Source: Buxus sempervirens
Lineage: Eukaryota > Streptophyta > Magnoliopsida > Buxales > Buxaceae
Reading direction: 5' to 3'
Assembly (NCBI GenBank): GCA_947561395.2
Contig: OX387187.1
Span: forward strand, 6,702,976 to 6,766,975
DNA length: 64,000 bases
The notes under the pieces were generated by a model. It did no database searches. It was not told the DNA's origin and worked only from the letters and a program-made list of their open reading frames with translations. Below are positions 26,601-38,200 of this stretch, in pieces; within the stretch, counting starts at the first letter, position 1, and every line of letters starts with the position of its first letter. A program made the translations under genes and the position numbers.

Positions 26601-29600
26601 AGGTGTTGAGGAAAATAATCATATAATTGACAAACTGAAGATGGGACTCATTTGTTAAGATGTATTTTATACACCACGTGACAATTGAATGACAAAAACC
26701 TAGTGTTACTAATGAAATTCATCAAGTGTGTGTTCAGAAACAGTTTCTATGAGTTTCGGGGGAAAAACAAGCCTTTTTATGCTTGGCGCTGGCTTCCCGC
26801 TACCTGGTGCTGCCTGCTTGCAGCATACTTGAAGTGGCACAAATCTGGGTTGAGTAGCGCTGGCAGCATGCAGGGTGTGGCTGCTCTCTGTTTTTAAATC
26901 AAGTCTTGTTCATAAGTACACAGAGCACCAGCACCAGGAGCTACTAGCGCGCGACGTGGGCGTAGGCAGCGTTACCAACCTAAAGAGTTTCTCCTGAATA
27001 AGAATCAAAAGGCGCTTCTAGCGCGCCACCTGAGCGCATGCAATGTGAAAGGCGTGAGTAAAGAGAAATCCAAGCGCACAACCTATGCTCTCCCAGCCCC
27101 CTGCCAGCGCCAATCGTAATCTGGGTTTATAAATAGGTTTTTAGGTTGTGTTTAACCTAACTCTTCTTAGAACTTGTTATTGCTATTCTTCTGAAGAGAG
27201 GGACGTTTTTTACGGCACAACCTTGCACTCCAACTAAGATTTGCAGAGACAAATCTCCTTTGCTTCGTTGTCTTTGAAGTGGTTGATCTTCTTGGTGGAT
27301 TCCTTGAAGAATTGGCGATCAAGATAGTGGTGGAGTCCAAGATCAAGATCGTGGTGACATTCAGAGGATTCTGATCGTTGATTGGTGCAACTGGTGGATT
27401 CTAGAGTTGATGTTGTGCTTCTTTGTGTTTGACGTTTCGAAATTTTGTATTTCACCCCCTACCAACACGAAATGGGGGGGCGAAAACAGTTTCCCCACAT
27501 TTCACTAGGGTGCCGAGACCCCAGCAAAATGCTAGGGTCACTTAATAGCGCATGGACCCAGTGCGTGCGCTCGGCACCTCACCAAATGTTGGTTTTGGGG
27601 GAAATCTTCCCCAATCATCAAATTTTTCCCCATTTTTCTCAAATTTCTTCCCCCTTCTCACTCCAAATCAACTTCCAACATAGATTGAAACTGAAAATGG
27701 ACATCTCCACCAACATTTGAGTACTTTGGAGGCTTTGAAGGTTTTCAAACAAAGTTAAATGATGTTTTTCCCCTATTTAGTGTTGTAATTAGCTTATAAT
27801 ATTATGATTTTTGGATATGATCTGTAACAACACCTGATCTATCGATGGGTGTTGTTACGCTTAAATATGTGGACAACTGTGCATCAGGTTTACGCCCACC
27901 TCGATCCTAACTCAAAGGGGCAGGCAAATTTCGGCAATGAGGTAAATACTAAATAAATAACAAATAATGAATCTATCAATTATAATTTGGAATATATTCC
28001 ACATTTTTACTAATTTCAAAATATTCTCTTATAGTTGATCATGTTTAGAGATGCCTTTGAGTCATTTGGAATGACAACCGCCATCGCCTCGCAGAATACG
28101 ATGATGCTGTGTAAGTAATGTAGTACATTTTGGTTACTTTTTTAAATTCACTTAGAATTTCTAATTATTTTTTTTATTCTTATTGAAAATCATTACACTT
28201 TTCAAGCGAGTGGTGGGCCATGTACGGAGTTGATGCCCCTACTGTGTTGAAGCTTGCCTACCAGATTCTCGCTCAAACTGTATCCTTGTCTGCATGCGAG
28301 CATAACTGGAGCACCTTTGGGTTGATTCATACAAAGCAAAGGAACTGGCTCGGCTATCAAAAACTGCAAAAGCTCGTGTTTTGTCACTACAACATGAGAT
28401 TACGAGTGATGCAGTTGGAGATCGAGACACGTAGTACATATGTTGAGGACCCCCTAGACATTCTATGCAGCATAGCTTAATGAAGACAACCTTTTCTCAA
28501 AATGGGTGAGGACGGTGGAGTTAGACAAGATTGATGGTGGGCTGAGTTCAGTCGTTGCTCGTGCCGCAGCAGAGATGGGGATTGATGTTGATGCTGTTAT
28601 GGAGGAGAGAGGATTTGCTTCCGTTGACTCTTTCAATAGAGATACCAGAGTAGTGCCACCTTCAGTTTCTGCAGTAGCAGTGACAGCCTCAATCCCGGTT
28701 TAGTCAGGTGAGCATAGAGAGTTGGAGTCAGAGGACGACGACGATAAAGATGATGATAGTGGGAGTGGTAGAGGGTCTGATGATGACGATGATGATGGTG
28801 ATGATCATCAAGGAGGTGGACACTCACATGGGCCAAGGTTAGTCCTTTCACTAGGGAGGCAGCAAACACACACGCGACCGAGGACTCCTACCATGGAGGA
28901 CGACACGCTCAGGGTGGTCAATCAGAGATAGCGGCACATACTTTTCAGAGGCGGGGTAAGGGGAAGGAGAGGATTGGTGCCCGAGAGGAGGAGGAAATGT
29001 CTCGATCTCTTATGACTATGGACATGGGAGGATCTAGCAGCACATCTTCATATAGTTATGGGGATCAAAGCGGACAATATGAAGGATATGCATATCCATA
29101 TCCCAGGTAGTTGCAGACAACTAACAGCTACGGGTTATTTCCATCCTATCCAGTTGCACCAGCTCCATATCCAGCTGCATATGAATACGGGTATGTCCCA
29201 GTGCCAGTCCCAGTCCCGAACATCCCATATCCATATGGTTACTATCCTCCACTTCCACCACTAGTCGTAGTAGATCCTGAGGATAAGTATGAGGATGAGA
29301 ACGAGAGTAATCTTATTATGAAGGAGTAATATGATGATTGTCATCCTATGGGCTTTGTTGTATATTTAGATCAGGATGAGTATGATGAGGTGGTGCGTCG
29401 TTGCAGAGGTCAGTACGCAGGGCGCATGTCGTAGAGGCGAAATATTCGTATGTTTGAGAGACGACGGCAGCAACAACAGCAGCATTTCCAGCCTCCTAGA
29501 CATTCCACCTTTTAATGATATTTGATAGTGATAGTGATACTATCTAGTGTCCATTGGCTCCAGTCTGTCTTCCACTTTGTAGTTTGTACTTTGTTTTTAC

Positions 29601-32600
29601 TTTGCAATTTGTATGACTTCGTACTTGGTAGTTTATAACTTCGTAGTTGTACTCATCTCTTGTATTTTGCATTGTGTACGACTATGAGTCTATGACTTTG
29701 TTTGCGCTTTGTTGTGTGGTTTAATAGCTAATATTTAATAGTTGTACTTGTATTTGTTCATAAATTAGAGACCTATGCTTCCTTATTCTTCCTATGTTTA
29801 CATATAAATTGTATACAATCATGTATAATATGTTTTTCTTCCTATTTTAGGCTGCTTTTGTGCATTTCGCAAGTTTTTACTGATGTGCCACCGGTGTGCC
29901 ACCAATTTCGCCAATTTTCCTTTTTTTTTCCCCATTTCGTCAATATTTCGCCAGGCTGCCGCCGGATTTTTGTTTCGTGCCCCTGGCAGCACGCCAGGCG
30001 GCACCAAAAAGGCAAACCTTGGTGCTTCTCCACATGGTGTGAACAAGAGAGAATTGTTGGTAAAGGTTTCGTAAGTTGTAGAGTAGTGTCTACTTTATCA
30101 GAAACCTTTTGTAATTCTTTTTGTTCATAATGGATTGTTTCACAAGGGTTGGTCGCCTTAAGAGACCCGAGGTTTTACCTAGATGGATTACTAGGATTTC
30201 CTCATTATATCTTGGTCTCAATCTCTTTATTTAGATTGCTTTTATTCTTATTAAAATACGTGGAGATTTGGGCCTGGCACAGTACCACACTGTGAGTGGG
30301 TGTGCTTTTTCAACCTTGACATTTAGACATCATCTACTCAAGCAATAACCCACTAAAGAAGATAACAGAGGAGATAAAGGACAGCCCTAGAGTAACCACC
30401 TAAAAGAATGAAAGAAACCACTAACCCTACAATTCACAATGAGAGAAAAAGACACCCTCCAATTGCACCCGTTAATCCATCTTCTCCACCTAATACGAAA
30501 GCCTCTCCAAGCCAAAAGGGAATCAATAAAAATTCCACTCCACCTTGTCATAAACCTTTCTTTTTTTTGGATCGGTAATGAAATCAAATTTGTTAAGATA
30601 AGAGGAGAGAATACTCAAAAATACAATAGGGTATAAAAACAAAACCAAAGCCCAAATCTGAAGAAGGGCCCTCCACCATGTTAGAACAAGATATTCTACA
30701 CATAGTGGAGCGAAAGACACCCTACTCACACCCAGACAAGCAACTCTTTAACTTAATAGCCTCCCATCCACAAACCCCACCCACAGGGACATCCACCAAA
30801 CCTAAACACAAAAGGATGCCCAACAACACCTACCTAATGTCATCAACCGAGTAGCCCCTGAAAGAAGGAATTAATACAGCCTTTTCAAGATATAGCTTGC
30901 AGACCAAATTGGGAATCCTCAACCTCTCCCTTTCCTCCATACATTCATTGGCCACTAATACAATATCTAAAATTTGTCTACCACCAATAGAGGCTGACTG
31001 ATTCTAGGTCACAATAGAGGACAACACTTCATGAACCCTAATGGAGGGAAACTCCCGCAATAATTTTGTAGACACTAGTGGTGAGGCTAATCGGTCTATA
31101 GTAATTGTCATGAGGTGCTCCCTCTTTTTAAGGAGAGAGGACAACATATGTAGCATCAGTGTTTACAGTTTCGGTGGCACGCTGAATTTTTTTTTTGTTT
31201 TTTGTTGCATCTACGATGTGTTTCACAAGAGGAAAGTTGTCGATTTGCATTTCTGGCAATTTTTCACGGCGTGCCAACGAAACGAGGTGACGTGCCAACA
31301 AAATTTGGTGAAACTTCCCCAAAATAAAAATAAAAAAACTCCCAGTTTTTGTCTTTATTGATTTTTCCAGCATTTCAGCAACAGAAAGCTACCAACTTGA
31401 CACCCCCAAATATGACTAAACTCCACAGCCACCTCCTCACTGATGTTCATTCCCTCAAGTGTGCTCTTACTCCAATTGACTTTCAAACCTGAAATCATAT
31501 GTACGGTGAGATACCCTAAGGGTCCCTCGACCTATGGCTATCCCCTGCAACAAATCCATCTCAACCACACACTCTATAAACTCATGCAATGCCTTGGCCA
31601 CCAACGTAAACAAAAAGGGAGAAAGCAGTCGCCCTGTCGTAGACCTCTAGACGAAGGAAAGAAACCTGCCACTGACCCATTTAAAATGAGTGAAAAGTTA
31701 ACCTTGTCCACATATCACATAATCCATTTTCTCCATTTCATACCAAACTCTTTCCATTGTAAGATAGAATCCAAGAATTTCCACTCCACTTTATCGACAG
31801 CTTTCTCAAGGTCCAATTTCCAAATGACTCCAGAATTGTTCGGACAAGACAAATTTTCTACACATTCATTGGCAACCAGAGTGCAGTCCAAGATATGTCT
31901 TCCTTCTACAAATGCGCTTCAGCTCGAAGAAATTATCTTTGGGAGAGCCTTTTTCAACCTAAGGGAAAGCACCTTGGCTATGATCTTGTATAGACTTGTT
32001 ACTAGACTGATGGGTCTAAAGTCCTTGATGCCTACTGCCCCTACGTGTTTTTTGGAAAAAGAACCAGAAAGGTGGCATTGGTGATCTTGTGGATGATGCC
32101 AGATGTGTGGAACTCCTCAAACACCTCTATTAAATCCATTTTGACAGTTTCCCAGTTATTTTTAAAGAAAACAATTGTAAATCAGTCAGGCTCCAAGGCC
32201 ATGTCCCCATCTAGGTTCATCACTGCTCCTTTTATTTCTTCTTCCTCAAAACCTCTTTCCATCCACTCACTCATTGATTCATCTAACCTCTTTTGGCCCC
32301 TATATTTTAGTTGGAAGCGGGTCTGATGCTCAGATTTATAAAGCTTTGAATAAAGATGGATCAAACTTTCACCAATTTCCTCCATGTTCACTACCAGTTT
32401 AATTCCTCTGTTTGTTTTACAGAAGTTATTTAAATGATAGACTCGCATCATTCTACATTTCACTTAGCAAGTCTTAGCATCTTGTTGAATAAATCATAAA
32501 AGAATTATATTATATTTGTTACCTGCTTTATATATATGCATATATATTTTATATACTTAGACAAAATCATGTTAAAACCCAACCTTTTTATTAATATATG

Positions 32601-35151
32601 AAAGACCTCAGCCCTAATCTGGCCAACAGATGTTGAAAACATAAACACAAATCCACCCAGGTCAATGACTACACAGGTTCAGATGGGTTGACAGGTGGGA
32701 TCATATTTTGCCACCCCTAGGCATAACCTTGGGAATAATCACATATTTGCGAGCACAACACAATTTATATTCCCAAAATCTTACTCCATGTCCTCTGCTC
32801 CATTCAAACTTCACCTCTTTCCAAGCACTTATGAATATTCATAACATTTTTTCAGACTCTGATCCAGTAAGTACTGGTTGCCTTAGAATCAGAATTTTCA
32901 TTTGTCACCCAAATTTATTGCGTCCACACTTCTCCACGGATCATCTTCCCCAATGCTAAATGTCCATAAAAATTTCCTAACTCCCACCATAGGGCATTTT
33001 TTCATTGAGGTCTGTTACATTTTACCATATTGGTTTTATTACTACAGCAACAATTCTCTTACAGGTGAATCCACTTACACTAACAGAAGTTATTTGACTC
33101 CCTAAAATTTTTGGCTCACATGTCTCCATCTCTTTGACTTTTATAAATCCACGTTGATAAGAGTAGAATAATAGGTAGATATGCTCCTCTCCCTCTGGTG
33201 AAAAGGCAATGTCTCTATCTCAACTGATAGATCCTCGACATGTTCCTTTGCTGGGACTAAGTAGCCTTCATTCACTTCAAAATCTCTCAGGCTGGATGTA
33301 ACCATGTGAAGTTTCTTCAGGCATAGTTTCATGGATCGCTACAATGACATTATAATTATTTTTCTTGCTCTCATTTCTGATGCAATGAAGTCCAAGGTCG
33401 GTGCCTTCCTTTTCCCACTTAGATTACCTAATTTTCCCTAACCTTTCACAAATAGCTTCACAGATTGTGTCCACTCAAGACACTTCTTGTTATCAAGGGC
33501 AATGATTGAGATCTGAACACTTGTCACTGGTTCCTCTTATGTCAATCTCAATTCCAGACACTCCTAAAGAATAAGAATTTTCTCATGTGCTTGCAATCAA
33601 CTTTCAAATACTTTTCTAAAGCAAATGTCTGCAAACCGCAATCCGAGACACTTGTATGCTTAAAGACCAACAGAATAACAAGAGGATACTACAACAAATT
33701 CAACAACATTAACGTTTGCTATCGCACCCAGCTAACAGATATCCAATCAGATTCAACATTGCCTGCTTCAATAGTTTAGCAATAGACAATCTCAAGATAG
33801 GAACTGCCAATTCAGGCATTGATAAAGACCATGTACACATACAACTCTTCTAGTAGATGAATTCAGATTTTAGATACCACAGAGAAACCCATTAATATCC
33901 AGAACACATAGAACCAAATTTGATTTATGCTCTTATCCTTCTTACATGAATCAGATCTGGACACCAGTCATGACAAACAACAAAGACAGTCACTCGATCA
34001 GGAGAAAATGGAAAGAGAGAAAATATTAAGGATCAGTCAGATCTGGGTTAATTTTCAGATGGATACTTACATAACCAACATAAATAAATAAATAAATATG
34101 ACAAAAAAGAAGAAAAAGAGAGGAAAGGACAAACATTTTGTTTGTTTAGATCTTGCCTTATTTTTTCTCTAATAATTCATGGCTGAAAGAGGAAAGAGAT
34201 GAAGAGCAGAGATAAAACAATTGGAGAACTGAAAAGTCAAGGCTTATTGTCCTATTTTTCCATTCTTTACGATAGTGGAGAGAAATAATATTGTGGAGTT
34301 ACAAAACCAGAAGATGATGCTGGGACAAAAGCAGTTCATTTATTATCCTTATCATTATAGTCAGTTCATTAACACTTACAATCAGCCCATCAGTAATTAC
34401 AGCCACAACTAATCATCCAATGCCAGTTGGCAGAATTTTACCATCCTCGTCGTTGCAATCAATTTGTAGGTGCTAATCACAATCAGCAGACCATTAATAA
34501 AAGTTATGACCAACCATATGAGTATATTGGGAGCTATAACAACAAGTGCAGTGCGATGACCTGGTTGGATTATGCTAAAATTTTCTTCAGTCTCTTTTTT
34601 TTTTTGGATCAGTAATAAGAGAATTGTATTGATAAGAGAAAAACTGATACAGCAGGGGTACACAACTTGTGTACCTCTAGAAAAAAAAACTACAAGAAGG
34701 GAAAAAGAAAAAAACCAAAATAATTTAGAGAACAGATTATGAGAGAAAATCTTCCAAGTGTTTGTTAGAAAAAGAAAGGATTGAAGATGTCCACCAAAAC
34801 AGTGACCTTAATACCACTAGCTCTTAAGCTTCCACCTTCCTCTCTTTGTTTTGAAAAATTCTCCTGTTCCTCTCCCCCCAGATCACCAAAACAGCTCTCT
34901 TTTTTAGACTATTACTAGTAATAGGAGATATTGCTACTGGACTTGACAGTTAATTGAAGTACAGGTGTATGTCTCCTTTTTTTTTTCTTTTGGGTACCTT
35001 GCTAGCATTGGTTTCTTTGTCATTTACTGTGTAATCATTCTTAGCTTCTTCACTACATTTTACACCATCTCTATGGAGTTAAATGGCTCCAATAGCATGT
35101 TATTTGAAACAGAGATGAAAATGGTGAGAAATCGATAGAGAGAGTGAGGGA

Positions 35152-35203
<52 letters not shown>

Positions 35204-38200
35204 GATGAAATAACTTTTCTGTATTTCTTATCTTCGTATAAGGTAATGAGGTACACACATATGGCAGAGAATGTATTGGTTTTGTATGGACCGCTCATGA
35301 AAGATTCCTCAATGAGCTGGATATAGGACACCTGTCCTATTCTATACTATTCTAGAGTATCCCTATTTCCACATGTGCTGAAATACAAATCCATCCATTA
35401 TAACACCTGGGATAAAGCCAAATAGATTTTCAAAAACTTTCAATTTATCTTAGCCTTTGTTGCTCACTCATTTACATAATTTTGTAGTATTGCTCATAAG
35501 CTTAATTCTACAATAATTATTAAAATTTTGGATATCTCCTTTATTTTTATACATATGTACTATGCTTTTCTTCCAAGATTTTCGCAATTTTCCAGTCCTC
35601 AGAATGCCTTCAAATAATTTTGTCAACCAAATTACAACACTATCTTCCATGCACTTCCTCACTTCAAGTAGAATATCATTAGGTCCTATGGCCCTTCTAC
35701 TTTTATCTTAGCCAAACCTATCTTCGCTTCAAGGGCCCTAATCTCATGAATGGATCAATATTTTCGTGGCTCTCTAATAACCAACATTCGTGCCTAAATG
35801 AAGTTCTCTGTACATTCATCATTTAATAATTACCTAATTGTACAGTAAGTAACTTCTTCATATGCATGATACTTTATTTGCTCCTACTTTTTGTTTATCT
35901 TGCTTACCACCTTCTGTATAACGTATAATTTGGTTGAATTGATCTTATTAATGCCGACTTACATATAATTTGGTTGAATTGATCTTATTAATGCCGACTT
36001 ACATATAATTTGATTGAATTGATCTTATTAATAACATATAATTTGGATGAATTGATCTTATTAATGCTGACAAAAAGTAGGAGCAAATAAAGTAGGAGCA
36101 AGATAAACAAAAATTAGTCTTTGAAAGTCCTCAGTCCAGTCCAGCTTAATCAAATAAAGTATCATGCATTCTAGAAGATACATGGCCAACAGTTTTATGC
36201 AAAACAGATTACGGAATATGAAAAACTTACTGAGCAGCCTCCTCAGTCTCGTACTTTTGTGACTTCCTATGTATTTTCACCGGCATGGATTCAACAACCT
36301 CCTTTGGTGCAGGAACTGATCCAATTGAAGATACAGATGGTCGGGAAGACAAAACCACAGATTGCTGGTGAATTTCATCCAGAACCTGATTAAAATATTT
36401 ACATAAATTTTACTTCATATCCAGTAATGCAACATAAAAGTTACAGGAGTAATGCTCCAGAAGGGAGATAACAGTATTACCTCAAATAAAGCTTCTGCTA
36501 ACATAACAATTCTTGATATGCTAGCTCGTGCACTGGTATCTTCATCTGGATTACTAGTCCTGCTACTAGTCCGGCATGTACAACGACCAGTTCGATGTTG
36601 ACCCGACAAAATACATGACCTTTCATGTCCTGACAAATTCTCAAAGCGGCTTCCCAAGCGCTGAAGTGCTCGAACCTGAATTTCAGCAGAAAAACTTATC
36701 AGTCTGTACAATGTGTTAGATCAGTTATAAAAGGAAGACAGAAGGAGAGAGGAAAAAAAAAAGAGGTCTAGCAATAGGATATGGATACAAGATGCTTAGA
36801 GACAAAGTGCAAAATTAACCACCAAGGCAGTCCCACTATATGGATGCTCTAGGCCGATAAGAAAACCTGAAGGGAGATCTTCAGTATGAAATCTGTTGCT
36901 TCTGTTCCAGACATTACATGGTATTTCATTTCCCAACCATCCAAAAGAACATAACAAATTGGATGATCAGGTGTATCCATAAAGGTTAATTTTTTGGACT
37001 AATAAATATCATATAAGAAGCTGCCAAGTGGTGGACAACTCATGTTGCTGTACACAACATATAATGGCTATGCAGTTGGAAGGTCAGTATATCTGTAAAT
37101 TTACATTCAAATGCGTCAGTTTACAAACCTGAGATCTTATTCTTCTTCTTCTCTCAAGGAAATCTGTCCTGCGTTCCATCATATCATGATATCTGGCATC
37201 CCTTGTTCGAGAGGCCTCCACCTCAAAATCATGACTACTGTAATCAGAGTTCAACTCAGCAGACAGAGGCTGACCTGATGAAGTTGGTAAGGCTTCAAAA
37301 TTCCCATCAGAAGATGATGTTCTCATTTCCCGGGTTTGTATCCGACTAACTTGAGTATCATCTCTTGCTTCCCTATGACCAAACATTACATCAGAGAAAG
37401 AGGATCTGCGAAGAACCCTGTCTCGAAGCCTCCCAACACTTAGGGTTCGGCTAAATCGAACACCTCTCTCCACAGGTTCCCGATCTCCAAGTCGTCTATC
37501 ACAATGCCTTGTTTCTATGCTCTCTGTTTCTGGAGGAACTCTTGGAGAATGCCTATTCACATCAAACAAAATTCCTGTACCCTCATTACTTCTGACCACA
37601 TTCTGCCTAGAAATTATCTCATCATCCTGCAAAGGGACTGAATGTGCAGAGGCTGAAGGGTCTGAGGGACCAGAAGAAGTGTCTTCATGTTGTGAGGGAG
37701 GCAATCTATTAACACAGCACGCAGAAAGCAAGTCGCTAGCTTGACGAGTTCCATCTCTATTACTTGAGCCACTGGTTGGCCCTGCACGCATATGGAATTC
37801 TTCTTCACGGCTTGAAACTGTGGAGAAGAGAGGATAAGACCTTGATGAACCCAAACTGGCTGCTCTGCTCAGTCTGAAGTTTATGTTCCCAGGAAGAAAA
37901 CTAAAGCGGGACCGGAATCTACTTGAAGGGTTCAAGGATCGAGGAGAGATAACTTGCGTAGAGCTGCTACCAGCTCCAGATACACTGTCAGTCAGACTTT
38001 CTTGACTCCATTCATTAAGCTCATCATTTGAAGAAAAACATTGCACTTCATTAGATTTTTCAACTTTAACCTTGCGGCAAGAATCTCGCTTCACTTGATT
38101 GGACTCTGATTGAATCTGGTCTGTACATGTCTCATCATTCAAATTACCATTTTCTTTGTTCTGTTGAACAGAAACCTATATCATGAGTAACAAAAATTTT

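Larger units (their letters stand above)
26653..30320 (+). mobile_element. Probable solo LTR inserted in L1, itself hit by a hAT element
   Basis: The L1 RT is continuous on either side (LSRMMSK-like at 30320, SHLQF at 26640), so everything between is an insertion. It begins (T)GTTAAGATGTATTTTATACACC at about 26653 and ends near CAACCTTGA(CA) at about 30320. CATTT occurs at both borders (26649-26653 and 30320-30324), a likely 5-bp duplication with ambiguous edges. A TATA box (TATAAATA) lies at 27128-27135. Minus the nested hAT (27423-30021 plus 8 bp) it is about 1.06 kb with no coding region, fitting a solo LTR. GCGC-rich boxes at 26940-27115 recall other LTRs here. Confidence 0.65.
22377..36230 (-). 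other. Intron 4 of the RING-H2 gene
   Basis: 13,854-bp intron. It contains two minus-strand L1 LINEs, two L1 3'-end insertions, an LTR with a nested hAT, an RTE fragment, and tandem and inverted repeats listed separately. In 22377-25040 I see only AT-rich sequence with a (GA)12 tract; in 32480-34590 and 34916-35140 I recognise nothing beyond possible LINE upstream remnants. Confidence 0.8.

Noticed and set aside
28633..28869. His-rich minus-strand frame
   Set aside because: Antisense reading of the acidic (GAT/GAC)n run of the hAT transposase tail.
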